Assembly: GCA_013396525.1 (NCBI GenBank)
Contig: VWYX01001361.1
Coordinates: 62,001 to 126,000, forward strand
Origin: Chaetorhynchus papuensis
Lineage: Eukaryota; Chordata; Aves; Passeriformes; Rhipiduridae
DNA length: 64,000 nt
Direction: 5' to 3'
In this document: positions 1-12,262 of the stretch, in pieces
Numbering within the stretch: the stretch's first letter is position 1
Layout of the letters: every line of letters starts with the position of its first letter
Translations under genes and position numbers: made by a program
The notes under the pieces: generated by a model
What the model saw: only the letters and a program-made list of their open reading frames with translations
What the model was told of the DNA's origin: nothing
The model's database searches: none

Positions 1-1974
1 GGCTGCCTTCAAGCACAAGTCCCATGATTCCTGCTGGCACAAGGTGAAATTCCTGCTTCACTAATGATACTGTCCCTGGCAAACACAGTGTTGACTTAGT
101 TAAAAATTGAGAGAATTCTCTGAAAACAAGATTTACTGATGAGTAGGATGAATAAGAAAATATAAATAGAAGACACGTGAATGTATACTAAAAACTGGGC
201 CAAGCTGCAAAAGCTGGACCCATAGCCAAGTCACCCTGAAGTTTGGAACACAAACATTCAGTCCTCTTTTCAGCTCATTAAAGATATAATTGGAGGCCAA
301 TCACAAAAATTTTATCTGCTGAAGTTCAGGTATTGAGAAACACCTGAAAACTGTTTTCTCTATGAGCCCAGGTGTGGTATCAGTGCTCTTTCACACACCA
401 GCAAGCTCAACAGAAGGAAAACAAATACACTACCAGTTAGAAGAACATCTGTAAAGAAGTTGTAGGGTGGGTGAAGATAATGCTCTTCTCTTATGACCCT
501 ATCTGGTGAGTTCTGTTTGTGCCTGAGAAACCAAAGCACTGGACTTTGCTGCAGCTCTTTCCTACAAATATTTTCTTTGGTTGCAGTGAAGCCCGCACTA
601 GCCAAAAATCTGGGCTGAGACTCTGTCTCAGGGTTAACTAAACCCACATACTGTATCTGAAGGCAGGAGCACGAAACCTTATGAGAACCGTGGGTCAGCG
701 AAGGCAGCCCTTTGCTGTAACTAGCAACTGTGGCAGACAGTCTGCCTAGGAAATGAATCCAAGGCTTTCTGTCCTTACTGGTCCTGCTGGAAGGCTGGGT
801 CAGCACCTCGCTCTGCAGAGAGCTGATAACCTCTTCTCCCTTTCAGCTTGTGTTTATTCATTCCCACTTTAGGGCCATTCGTTTCTTTGTCAGCAGTGCC
901 ATAGAGAATCAGCTGCTCTGCTCCCTCCGATGTTTACAGAGTGGACTAGTATCTCCTTCCTGCTTTTAATCTCCTAAGCCTAATTATCGATCTATTCTCA
1001 TCTTTCCTCATCCCTATAATGAGTCCAAAAGCCTTTCTTTGTAAAGCTATTCCAATTTAAATAAAGGTGTCCTGCAACAGGGTTGCTAGGGTGTAATGCA
1101 GGAAATTCAAGCAAAACAGAACATAACATCAGCTTTGAGGTCCCAGTTAGAGGACAGGTTCATTTTTGGCTATCACCGGGCTCAATTCATTGTAATTTGC
1201 AACCGACAAATTATGCCATAAAGCGGATCCAAGTCTTGAAGTAAAACTTAGCAAAGACCGCACACTTAGCTAGCTTACTTCATATCAAACAGCAAGAAAT
1301 CATAAATCTTCCCCTTTTCATTCAACAGATTCATGAACTTAGGCCAAGCACTTGAAATCCACAGCCTAGGATTTTATTTTATAATGAAAAATGAGAACAG
1401 GTGAATTTCCCATTATTGTCATTGTACTGTAGAAGTTTTGCATACACTGATCAGATGAGGCACCTTCTCTTCACCTCCAGATTGAATCCCTCTGGTATGC
1501 AGAGTGTTTCAAAACATAAGCCAAACTGAAACTTTGCAAATCGCACTTATCTTCATCATGCACTGGGAATAAACAGATGACTCAGTATCAAGCCCAGTAG
1601 AGATTTTTTTCCTTTTCTTTCTACAGCAAACCAACCTTTTCAGTTGTTTCTGCTAAAGGATTTTTTCACAGGTTGCTTATTTAACCTATCCTGTATTGTT
1701 ATTTCTCACAAATAACTGAATTCCACATAGTTCTTTCTCTTATGAACATTTCCTGATGTATGAAAATCACAAGCGCTAATAGACTTGATTAGAATAACAA
1801 ATATAAATATGCCCTTAAAATGAGGTGAGAAAGTTGCATTATTTTTGCTGCAGTTCTTTCAAAGGTGCAACATGTCTTCCTGATCTCCTGATGCCCATTA
1901 GAATTAACAATGTGAAAAGGAGCACCAGCAAATTACTCAGAGAAGTATCATCATCAAGAGGAAACATTCCATTC
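1..1974. other. Gene-free AT-rich stretch
   Basis: No repeat family, splice-flanked exon or RNA gene is visible here. A 148-codon minus-strand frame at 360-806 is open, but it has no recognisable domain and no supporting neighbour, and I take it as chance. Confidence 0.6.
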
Positions 1975-2110
1975 ATAAACAAAGGAGGCAATGTCTTTGT
2001 ACAGGATATAATTAAATTTCAGAACTCATTACCACCTAACACCGTGAAGACTGAAAGTTTAAATGGATTCTTCGAGTGATAGGGAACTCATTGTTAGAAA
2101 TTCTGGTAAA
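1975..2110 (+). repeat. Possible ancient CR1/L3-type LINE 3' fragment
   Basis: The stretch reads like the 3' untranslated part of old amniote CR1/L3 LINEs. A 'cagaactcattaccacc' phrase is followed by an 'aaagtttaaatgg' phrase, in the order and spacing seen in those families (the 'persistent end' region recalled as 'gaactcattgccacc...aaagtttaaatgg'). It is strongly diverged and lacks a clear 3' terminal repeat. The short open frame across it (1825-2079) has no recognisable reverse-transcriptase or endonuclease residues, as expected for the 3' tail. Recognition is from memory and the limits are uncertain. Confidence 0.4.
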
Positions 2111-3976
2111 GACACACCTTGCAGAAGTTGCTCCACGAGAGAAATCAGTGGGCGATGATGACAGAAGGGCTTGCACTACATGGCAATGAAGTCACAGAAA
2201 TTTAACAGCACTTTTTAGAAGCTGAGGGAAGTCAAAGCTGGTAGAGAGTTTTGGCCAGATGAACACTTTGAAGCTTCATTGTTTATTTAGACCTCTCACC
2301 TCTACAAAATGGAGGTAGAAATCTTCAGTGAACAACCTCCCTAGTGAGACTTGCCAGACAGTCTCTTCCTGGTTATGCCAAAAATAGAAGATTAACATGG
2401 TTTTCATGTGTTATTTGAGCACTGTCATCTGCTAGCCTGAACAAAAGTGTGAAATGGCTGAAGAAAAAAAATGCCGACAGTTTTGATTAATTTCTGGGAT
2501 TCTACTGTCAGTAACAAAGCTGTAGGTCCTTGACTGAAGAGCAACCTAAGAGGTAAAGGTTGTGCTGCAAAGGGCAACAACTTCAACATTTACTGGAAAA
2601 TCTCTTGGCAGCCAGCGTGGCCAAAGCAGTGTGTGGAGTGGTGGCCAGAGAGTATCCAGGAGTGACTGGATGAGACAGTGTTTCAGCAAGTCTTTCCTTT
2701 ACTCTTCATTAAAGGAATTTCTGTGTAGCTGCAAATAGAAGCTAGAGCTGCCTTGGAGTCAATCCTCAAGGACAGACAGGACTAGGAGCATAAAGGGGCA
2801 TTACAGCTTATTGCTCTTGGACCACAATGGAAATGTGGTTTGACTTTTGGGAGGGCTCAGGTTAGTTTTTACTTGGCAGAAATAGTTTAATGAAGCTTTA
2901 GATTTCAAGTAGGTCAAACCGGCGCGCTGGTAGCCCTTGCGTAAGGCTGCCCAGTTCAATTTGATTTTACGGCCTATCAGAAGATATGCAGCAACTGGGT
3001 GCCAAATTCGGGTGTGCAGAATCACAGCAGCCTTTACAAACCACCCAGCAGCATTTAATATCCCAGCCCAGAAAACACTGGTTCCTCTGGAATCCCAGTT
3101 TCTGCATATAAAACAACTCATTCTCGTCCGTTGATTATTCCCTTTGTGTTGCTGGGTAGTGGGTGCTGAGCATCTGTTTTATATGACTGCTCCCCGTGGT
3201 CGCTTCACAATGTTGCTTTTCATGAGAATGTGGTGAGCTATCTAAAGCCTGCTTTATGTGAAGTGTTTGGAAATGCACTTGCAATAATGAATGGGTAGTG
3301 GAAATTCATCAAGTCATACAGAGGCAGATACTGTGAGGCAATGAATTAGCAGTAATAATAGCATCTGATGCCACGGGTTATTTTCATTCTAAAACAAACT
3401 AGCTCATGTACAATACATGACACTCGCATTTTTTAACTCTTTTTCCCCTTTTGGGTGCAGGCAAATGAAAAATGATCATGCTCTGGGAAGGTAGTATTTT
3501 TGGGAAGATGTTTTACAAATGCAATTACAGCAAGACATTGTAGCTTAGATTGCACATGGGTAAACACGTGCTTTCACACCAAGGGAAAAGTTTAGCTTGG
3601 CAGCTGAGGCTGAGAAGCATGACTCCGATCTCATTTAAAGCCAAAACTGCAGAAACCCAAGCCATTTCCAAAAATAACATCAAAATTAGAGCCTTGAACC
3701 TCCTCAGACTGGTCATGCTGAGGATGATGATCCTGGGGACCAACAAAGCTACTGAGTCCCCCATGGAAACATTTTTGTGTGCTGATTTTGTGCTTCAGCC
3801 ATGGAGAAAGAAATATATTTCGGCAACTGAACACAAGTATAGAGCAAATTAATTCAGTTCTAGGATTATTTTGCTGATTAAAATTTCCAATGAATTTCCA
3901 GGGCTTTGTAGAATCACACTAGCTACCATACAACACTAAATCCTCCTAATTGACATGCATTAAAAGGGAAAGTAGG
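2111..3976. other. Gene-free stretch with opposing short open frames
   Basis: Two places are open on both strands: about 2801-3134 and 3525-3852. Neither translation shows a known domain, and opposite-strand openness is what local composition produces. A small CpG cluster (ccggcgcgctgg) lies at about 2927-2940 in otherwise CpG-poor DNA. Nothing else is recognised. Confidence 0.55.
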
Positions 3977-4017
3977 TTAGAGGGGATTCACCTACAAATT
4001 AGAGGGGATTCACCTAT
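3977..4017. repeat. Tandem duplication, 22-bp unit, two copies
   Basis: The phrase ttagaggggattcacctac at 3977-3995 recurs at 3999-4017 with one late mismatch, giving a period of 22 bp. Two near-identical copies suggest a fairly recent local duplication. Confidence 0.9.
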
Positions 4018-6000
4018 CACTTTCTTGAAAGTTCAGAGGAGGCTCTTGAGATACTTATGAAGCCTCAGTTAATGTAACCTCAATGCCCCACTCTATTTCA
4101 GTGATTGTTCTTTGCAAAATCCCTCCAGTATTAGAAAGGTAGAGAATCATTGTCATCTCCATTTGTAAGGTGGAAAGCCTGCAGCCTGCTAAAAGAACTC
4201 TATTCATCAAAAGTGAGAAATCTACATTTTGGAAGGATGCTAGGCTCTGGTCCTGTCTTGTGGCTTTAAATACACATGCAATGTTGGGATCTGTGTCTGG
4301 CCTTTGCATTCCTTTTGGTCAAGCTTAGCATAAGACATGATGGGAGTCGTTCTCCTGGGTGATGGAAAATTTCCACAAGTGAATCCTACCACCTCACTGC
4401 CAAAAAAACTGCCTGGTGTATCCCAACAATGCTTAGGAGAGAGAGAGAGGTCCTGAGATGTCCACTTTAGCCAGGAAGGCTTTGCAGAGATAAAACATCA
4501 GGTGCTTGAGGAGCATAACCATGCATGTATCTTGGTGATGATGGTCTTGATCTGCCTGCCCTAATTTTCAGCTCCTTGTAATAGGATGTGCCATCTTATT
4601 TAGGAAATCTGTGGGGAAATGGAGAACTGCACGCTTGTCTGAATCCAAAGGGCAGCATTAATCTGTGGTTAGACCTTCTACAGTGGAACCAGCAATGACA
4701 TGGAGATATCCAGGATTGCTGTCAGGTTCCCAATGGCAGGAAACCAGCTCCCCATTAAGTACCTAGCTAGACAGGTCCAGCTAGGACATGAGGCAGTGGG
4801 GCATGAGGCAATGGGGCCAAGGCAAAGAGTACAGGAGGAGTAGAGGTCCCAGATTCCTCTGCAATCAAAAAAAGCCCTTTTTCTTTCATAGAACTGCAGC
4901 CAGGATCCCTAGGGACTTGCAAAAGAGGAGGTATTTTACTCTTTTGGAGCTATGAATGTGAGAGGAAAGAATCTCCTCCTAGTGCAGACCTGAGTTAGGT
5001 ACCCACCATCTCAGTGATGCTGCCACACACAGGAGCAAAAGACCCTTTCTCCCTGGGGAAGACGTAGCAGTGAGGGGCTCAGAGGGATGTGGAGTTGTTT
5101 CAGTCATAGCTTGCAGTCTGTTTCACGGGAGGAAGCAGGGCTGCAGCGCCATTTTAAAGAGGGATTCCAAGTGAACCCCCACCCAAGCATAACTGGCGAG
5201 TCTCGGGGGTCGTGCTCCATTCAGCAGTTCTCAGTGTGGGCTGTGTGCAAATAGCACGAGCTAGCACAACATTATTTAACCTTTAGCGTGTTTATTTGGC
5301 GGTAGAAGAAGTTTTGATTTTCCCATTTATAGAGATTCTGCTGGGAGAAACAACATATTTCACACTAGCCATTGCAGTTCCTGAGCAGAGTAATAAAGCA
5401 GAGTGATGGATAATGCACCCCCTCACTCCCTGTGCTTTATTATGCATTTCTACATAAAACTATTTTCAGTATTTTGAGAAGGAAGTTCTGACAATCAGCG
5501 CTGGTGTTTATGAAACTCCAGACCCTATCCAAGAGTCCCCTGACACAAATGTTCTTCCTCACAGAAGGAACTGTTTCCTTAGCTCTTTCACCACTTTAGA
5601 GCCATTCCCTTCGACTCTTTTGTAGGCATTTTCCATCTGAATATACTTTATTTAGGTTTTGTGCTTTTAGGCAGCTATTTAGTTACTCCATTAGAAAATC
5701 AAAAAAATCCCCTCGGTAGCTCAGATGGATGCCTGAAGGCCTTACACAGGGGGGTTTTGTCCAGGCAAGAGCAAGGAAAGAGTCAGGGATCTTTTCAAAG
5801 TTTGCCCAGCGTTGGCCTACTTATCAATATTCATTTTCGTGCTGGGAACTGCTCCATGGCCCTGTGCATTCTGTTGTTGTTTATCAGGGCTCCAGCACAC
5901 AGCGTGAGGAATCACAGTTGTTTATTCATCATTAACAAAAACTGTTTACAGTGCTCCGTGGCCGTGCGGTGCTGCTAAATGCACTACTGGATTTAACAAG
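4018..6000. other. Gene-free stretch with small duplications
   Basis: It contains a 15-bp tandem duplication (catgaggcagtgggg / catgaggcaatgggg, 4787-4816), a short GA run near 4437-4453 and a 10-bp inverted repeat (5391-5400 with 5433-5442). A faint MIR-like phrase near 4150-4180 is too weak to call. No gene is seen. Confidence 0.55.
5391..5442. repeat. Short inverted repeat, 10-bp arms
   Basis: TAATAAAGCA (5391-5400) and its exact reverse complement TGCTTTATTA (5433-5442) are separated by 32 bases. The arms are AT-rich and stop abruptly on both sides. A possible hairpin, with no other support for function. Confidence 0.7.
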
Positions 6001-6058
6001 GCCACTCATGTACTTAAAGTTACTCCCCTGCTTACATACTTTGCTGAATCAGGGCTTA
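6001..6058. repeat. Ancient sauropsid interspersed repeat fragment
   Basis: The words 'actcatgtacttaaagtta' and 'ctttgctgaatcagggc' occur in the order typical of an old interspersed repeat common in turtle, crocodile and bird DNA (recalled core: 'ctcatgtgcttaaagttaagca...tttgctgaatcggggc'). I recognise the family by its wording but cannot name the subfamily. It directly abuts a MIR-like segment downstream, so the two may be parts of one composite ancient element. Confidence 0.55.
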
Positions 6059-6153
6059 AGTGAACTGCCTAAAATCACTCTGGATGTCTAAAAAGCCAGA
6101 ACTCCTGACTCCTAGTTCTGTGCATTAACCGCAAGATTATCTTTTCCCTCCTG
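6059..6153 (+). repeat. MIR-like ancient SINE, 3' half
   Basis: The order 'tgaactgcctaaaatcac' ... 'ccagaactcctgactcct' ... 'ttctgtgcattaaccgcaag' parallels the 3' half of MIR-class amniote SINEs: the 'gacttgcccaaggtcac' block, then 'aacccaggtctcctgactcc', then 'gtgctctaaccactagac'. Divergence is high, which fits an element older than birds. The tRNA-derived 5' half is not visible. Confidence 0.65.
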
Positions 6154-6497
6154 GGAGTTTCAAACTCGGTTCGTTTCAAAATGACCACTACTGAAAGACA
6201 GATGAATGAAATGGTACACATAAAAATAACTATGATCAGAAGTTTTCCCTCCAACTAAGCATTAGCACAGACCCATCTGAAGTTTCCATTTGAACATTTC
6301 CATTGCTTTAAAATTTATTTTCCATGTTCATGTACATCTCGATTCTGGCCCAAACCAGAAGGTGAAGTGCCAAAATACTGTATGAAAGGATATTTTTGTG
6401 GTCCAAGTGCAAGCATTCAATGCTGAAAGTCTTGCAACAAAGCTTGTTCTCAAGGTCTGCAGCCAAGTCTTGAAGATTTCAAGTGCTTAGATAGTAT

Positions 6498-6560
6498 AAG
6501 GCCAGATTCTTGACTTCAGTGGAAATATATCTCTTCGTGCCAGCTGAAACTCTGGCCCTA
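6498..6560. repeat. Degraded palindromic MITE-like repeat
   Basis: The segment begins with ggccagattct (6500-6510) and ends with aaactctggcc (6547-6557). These are inverted relative to each other at 9 of 11 positions. A 'gacttcagtggaa' phrase lies between them. Old palindromic elements with 'ggccagattctg' ends and 'gacttcagtggagt' cores are abundant in reptile genomes, and this looks like a shrunken relic of one. Family assignment is from memory. Confidence 0.5.
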
Positions 6561-9500
6561 ACACATATTAAGTGTCTTTCTAATCCACTATTACTCTACT
6601 ACCTCAGTGTAGAAAACACCTGCTGAAATATTCCAAAGCCTGTGTGCCTCCTTGGACCTCTATCTCAGAAAAGATATAAAGAAGGAAACCATTAAGCATC
6701 CAGTAGTGTCCTGCAAAGTCAAATACAAAACTGAGCAATTTCCTCACCTTAGAAAACCTCTTTGGTTTTTTTTGTCCTGAGTGGCTTAATAGTCCCAGCA
6801 CAGACTGTGGGCTACATTATGCAGTGCTGATGGCAAACATTTTGAATGAGCAAACACCCGATCTCTAAATCAATGGACACTGCATCACACAAGCAATCTT
6901 CTCTACCCATTTCCCCTCCAACACACACAAAAAAGGGGCCCCAAACTGCCAGCCTTCCTTGTAAACTGGTGTGCAGTACCAACGAGCTGTGCATGGGTAG
7001 CACAGCAATGAACTTGCCCGCTCTGGTGGTGTTACAGCCAGACATGGGGAAGAGGTGGATGCACACAACAAGGCATCAGGCAGAATGTCTGTGCTTGTGG
7101 TGTCTGCAGTAGCTTCTTCTGACCTGTGCTCTGCCCGGATTCATGTCCCAGTGTCAATACAGAATTAATGACCTCCCATGCCATTTGCATCTCAAGCCTC
7201 TCTTTGTAAACGAGCCCAGGGCCATCTTTCTCCTCCCTGTTTCAGATGAAGTGAAAGTAGATGAGAATACACAGGATCTTCTGCTGCAAACACGAACTGT
7301 ATTACCTAATATTGCTAGACATAAGGTGAATGACAGACTGGGTTTCTACAGCCACCCAAAGTGGATGCTGGCTACACCCTTTGGTTTACAGAAGCAGCTT
7401 GGCACCCACCATGCAGAAATCACAGGCATGCAGAAGGGAGCTGGTCCTAATGCTGCAAATGTGTTTATACTGGAACTCAAAATAAATAAGGAATAATGTG
7501 TCTTGTGTGTGCTGAGCAAGCCTATGACACCAACAAATTGAGCTGTTTTGGAAAATGCTGCCTGGGGAAACTTTAGCACTAAGCTTTAAAAGGAGTGGAG
7601 CCAGAAGCGGAAAAAAAAAAAAAAACCCTAAGCCCAACAACAACAAATAACCCAGAACATATTTCAAATCTGTGCATAAGCTATAGGAAAACCTTAAATT
7701 AAACAGCTTGGCTTTGGGCAACACACAAATCTTCACCACTTCATAGCTCATTAAAGTGATCAGAGTTCCCAAGAAATAAAAAATCATCAAGCACTGAACA
7801 AACACGCATCTTATCCAACAAGAGTTGAAAAGCTTTCTGCATTTTATAGAGGTTGAACACGAGCTGTTTAAAGAGGTAAAATAACCTGGACCTATAATGG
7901 TGGTCAGAAAGATTGTCTGAAACAAACCCCCTGTACTGATGGCCTCATGAATTCCTAGTCATGATTGCAGATTTGAGAAAGCATTGAAAGGGATTGTAGT
8001 TTCTGTAAATCAATGAACTTTGATGCTAAGGAAAGCAAGGTATTGATCGGGAAAGTTAAACTGAGCAAAATAAAGGCAGATTGTACACAAGGGTCCTTTG
8101 TCCTTTTCTAGCAATGCCTCTATATTGCAATTCTATAGTCCCAGAAAGCCACAGTGAGCACAAACAGCAATAAAACCAAAACATGTTCCTTATTATTTTC
8201 CTTACAAATATAGAAGAGATGTAATGAATTCTCAAAACCATTTTCACTAAGGATCTGAGAAAGTTGTGTTTGTTTGATGCTCTGAATTATGAGCATGTGT
8301 GTATAATAAACATCAAAGAGCTAGAAAAAGTTTGATGAACCCAAGGAATATTTGGATGCTTTGCTGAAGCCTCCACACCTCCTAAACCTGTAATATTGAT
8401 ATGGTTTGTCATTCTTCTTGTTGTATTTATACTAATTGTGGTACTACCATAAGTTATAGTACTGTGCTGTATTGCCCTGAGCACTGCTCTTCTCCTGGGA
8501 CGGGTCTCTTGAGACCCCATTTGAACTTGTGCTGCTCTCCCGGTGCATCTTTTACAGCCACTCGTAATTACAGCCCTCAAATCTGAGAGGAAAGAGCAGC
8601 TGGTAAATCCCAGTGGTCAACAACGTTGGAAAGGTCATTGGGAACCACACTTTTCCCACATAGCCTTTTCCTGGAGCCATAAAAACCTGCTATGCACCGT
8701 GAGCCCTCTGCGTTGCATCACGGTGCAGGGTTAGAGACAGAGCACTTCTCCTGCACTGCCACAGACCCTGGCTGGGCTTGTGCAGCTGGGGAGTGACCCC
8801 TCAGCAGGTTCTGCCCCAATGCCTAAGCTGGCTGTAATTTTACATTTCGTGCCTGGGATCAGGTAGCTAGTGACCGAGACTGCTAACACACGGTGGCATT
8901 TTCTTGATCTGCAGGAAACGTGTTCCTGCCAGCAGCCCAAATCAAGGCCTGTCACACCTTGGAAAGTGGGAGTTTGATTTGCAATCGCTGTCACCGTTGG
9001 CACATAAATAAATTGGCATCTAGTAGCACACAAAATCAAGGGTTTTGCATGCGATTCTGTGTGCCCACCTCCTGCTATGTTAAACACATCACTACCTGTA
9101 TTAAAGTTTTCACTCCCTAGGAACTCATATATAGATTTACTAATATTAACATAAAATATCTTTTCTATTTATATTGTGGGTTTATACTCTGATGTTTATC
9201 ACAATACTGTTACATTCAAAAAAACACTGGCAGTACACTCATTATGATTTTCCTCTCTGTTGAATTTTTGTTGATGAAGAATTCACTGAAGCTTCCATTC
9301 CCATGATAGAGAAAAATTCACGCCAATGAAGTTTTTAGATGTACATGCAGATGTTCACACCTGTGCTTAAAAAAACAAGATCACCTCATGAATTGGTCTT
9401 ATATGATTTGTGACAAGAAAAAATCACTGAAATCCACAGTCACAGCTCAGTTTTATTACACCTACACCTATATTCTATGTTCTTTGCTTTTAACTACCTA

Positions 9501-11806
9501 TTTTATAGATGCATGACAAATTATCAGCTACTTTTTAGTATGAACATTTTTGGAATCCAAGCTTCTTATTTTTATGCTACCTACTGCATACATATTCATG
9601 CCATGTTGCCTTCCTCTTCATACTTTTTGCTTCTTTCCAGTGTTAAGATCAGGGTTTTTTTTCTGGCTCTGACATTCAAGGTCTTTCAGATGCTCATTTT
9701 TACCTCCTGTATCCGCTTTACCATTTTCTCTCATTGCTTTAGGGTTTTGTCTCTACAGCTGAAATTCAGTTTGGTCTTGATCTTAATCTTAGTATGCCTT
9801 AGTAACCCAAACATTCTGACACTCTGTGTTCCTCCCTATCTGTTATTTTCCTTTCTCTGTAATTATTATGTGCTTCTGAGTTTCACAGGAACAAATAATT
9901 ATATATACTCTAATAGAGGTTGGCTTCTTTGTCAGACATTGACCGCAGAATTTCTGAAAATTCTGTAACTATTTAAGAAATCTTATTGTTTTTCTCCAAA
10001 CTAACAGATGTTTCAATCCCCTGAACCAAGTGTAAGAGGGCAGAACCAAAAGAAAAAACCAACCAAAGAAACTAAACAAAACTAAACCCAATTATATTGC
10101 CCGTCGTGTTCCCCCACTGCTTCATCATATTTTCTGGCTTTCAACAGGCTCTCCCTTGCCCTCCTCAAGCTGCCTGCATTTGAGTTGCTGTTGGTGGTGT
10201 TGGTAGAAGACATTGTTCACTGGTTAGTGTCTGTGTAGGGCCCCTGGCAGCATGCTTGTTTCTCATTAAGCCAGACATTTCACAATCCCCAACAAAACAT
10301 AATTTTCTGGAAGAACTTAGTTTAACAAGGAACTACTGTAGCAAAACCACAAGGCCTGCCATTTACTCTTAGGCTATATTTTGCTTTTTTCCAGTTTCCT
10401 TTCTTTCTCTAAACATCATTAGGATACAATCTCTTTCCTAGAAAATACAACTATTTCCCCTCTGAGCGGAACACACTTTCACACGACAAAGCAGTTGGCC
10501 ACTCCAAGTAGCTCTCATGTACTGAGAGCAACAGAGCTCTCGACATTCTTCCTGAGCAACGAGGATAACTTGTGTAAATCACCTTCCATTTTCTGGTTTT
10601 CAGATTAAAAATACACTGCAAGTTAAAAAAGAAATAAGGTAGAGAGCACGAAGTCCTCAGCTGGGGACTGAAGAGCAGTCTTCCCCTTCTTGCCCGGGTC
10701 AGGCCTCTTCCCAGCTACCCTGTTTTGCCTTCTCGCATCTCATTCATTTAAACTCTTGGCTTCCACAAGTTTCTTGCCTCTCTACCCCTGTGTGTTTCAC
10801 CTGCTTTGAGCACGGAGCACAGGCAAGTTAAGGACTCGTCTATTCACTACCAGCACTTGGGCCCTGCCCCAGCAGGAGAAAATGCTACACTGGTCAGGAG
10901 AAAAATACTATTCATCTCTTCAGTTTTAGAAATACAGCAAATGCTGTGGGTTGAAAACTGAACTTTCACTGAACTGTTGTATCATGTACCGTGAAAAGCC
11001 TTTAGATAAATAACCGAAAAGGAAAATAACAGTTTTGTTCTAATTTGTCCATTCATTTCCAGTGGGTTTGAATATTGTCAGGCTGATAGCTATCACTTGG
11101 GATATAATTCCTCTTTATTATCCAGAGCACAATCGTTGCAGAGACAGGCTTCCCCTGCTTGTCTCACCAAGGCCCTGCCTCTTTTTAGGAAGATAATCTA
11201 TGTTGATAAAACTGCAGTCCCTGCTGAGCCTACAGAATTGAATTAGGAGTGGATATATGAGTCCTACAGAAAAACAAAAAACCCCACAAATCTCAAAGGA
11301 TACCCATGGAAAATATGACTCCATAATTTCCATTCAGACCTAAGGAACTTTTAGAAGACAAAGAGAACGACTTAAAATGCATAAGCCAGAATTCATACAC
11401 TTCACTGCACTCTTTGGATATTGCCTTGACACTGTACATCCAAAAGTCTTGTGGTGGTGCATCAAGAACTGGGATTCTGTGATCCAGGGTGCAAGACCCA
11501 TTCTCTCCTCCTCACCAACAGAGAAAGGGCACGTGTTTTGAGTGCTGTACAAAGCCATCTCCCCTTGGGAAGGCTGAAACTCTGAAGTGACGTGGGGCAG
11601 GTTGCCAGCAAGCTGGGCAAGTAGGGCAAGCCCTCATCCACAGCAAACAAAGAGTAGAAGAGTTTTGAGGGAGGTCATAGAAGCCCTAAGTTCAGAGCTC
11701 ACCTAGAGCCAGCTGCCAGAGGTCAGAGGAGCAGCTGGCACACGGCACCTCATACCCCTGTTCTACTCCTGAGCAGCAGCAGTTTGTGGAGGTGGTACTG
11801 ATGCCA
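6561..11806. other. Long gene-free AT-rich stretch
   Basis: No gene or repeat family is recognised over about 5 kb. It holds an A15 run at 7611-7625. A 179-codon minus-strand frame (7386-7925) and a 163-codon plus-strand frame (9477-9968) are its longest open frames. Both are rich in Phe, Leu, Ile, Ser and Cys because the coding strand is T-rich. Neither shows a signal-peptide/domain pattern that would mark a real membrane protein. An A/C-rich patch lies near 10040-10090. Confidence 0.55.
7611..7625 (+). repeat. A15 homopolymer run
   Basis: Fifteen consecutive A. It is not preceded by a recognisable retroposon body or an AATAAA signal at the right distance, so it is not taken as a processed-transcript tail. 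Confidence 0.95.
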
Positions 11807-12262
11807 TGATGATTTTTTGCCTTTTCTTTTATACCCCTTTTATGCCTTTTTATAGCTTTTGTATTCTTAGTGGTTTTTAGCCTACGTTCTTAGACTTATT
11901 TGCCAAGCTGGGAGACTGAACATCTTAGAAGTCCCAAACCCCAAGATCCTCTCCAGAACACATTTTGTAAACTGAGACAGAACCATCCAGGGGAAGGTTC
12001 CTTGGGGAGGGAGGGGCTCACTCGAGCCTTTCATTGGGGAATCTTTGATAGAGATGCTAATTAGTGAGACCTATAATGATATACCCGATCGATTGGGGGT
12101 GTGCATTTTGATGCATTCGACCTGGACGTGGTGCACCAAAGGATCCTTAAGATAAATCTGGGGTAAAACCCCTTTTTCCCTTCTAACCATTTTGATTCTT
12201 GATTTTAAGACCAGGAAAAGGCGTCAGTACCATAACTCACGGCAGTCACGCTGGGTGTCACA
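11807..12262 (+). mobile_element. Probable solo LTR of an avian endogenous retrovirus
   Basis: The segment is written like an avian ERV long terminal repeat. It has a T-rich U3 start after TG at 11807, a stretch with TATA-like words (tttttatagc near 11850) and a G-rich block 'aggggaaggttccttggggagg' cut by age. This is followed by 'cctttcattggggaa', 'gatgctaattagtgagacc' and 'gatacccgatcga'-type words, then a poly-A-signal-like 'gataaatctggggtaaaa' near 12150 and a T-rich tail. The word order matches an avian ERV LTR family I recognise but cannot name to subfamily. No gag, pol or env coding, primer-binding site or second LTR is present next to it, so a solo LTR is the simplest reading. Ends are approximate and no target duplication was identified. 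Confidence 0.7.

Noticed and set aside
4140..4320. Possible further MIR (phrase near 4150-4180)
   Set aside because: Only one short block resembles the consensus. The following blocks are absent or out of order.
7386..7925. 179-codon minus-strand frame resembling a membrane protein
   Set aside because: Hydrophobicity comes from a T-rich strand and includes a poly-Phe patch encoded by the A15 run. There is no domain and no splice or promoter context.
9477..9968. 163-codon plus-strand hydrophobic frame
   Set aside because: T-rich DNA yields Phe/Leu/Ile/Ser codons by default. No family signature is visible.
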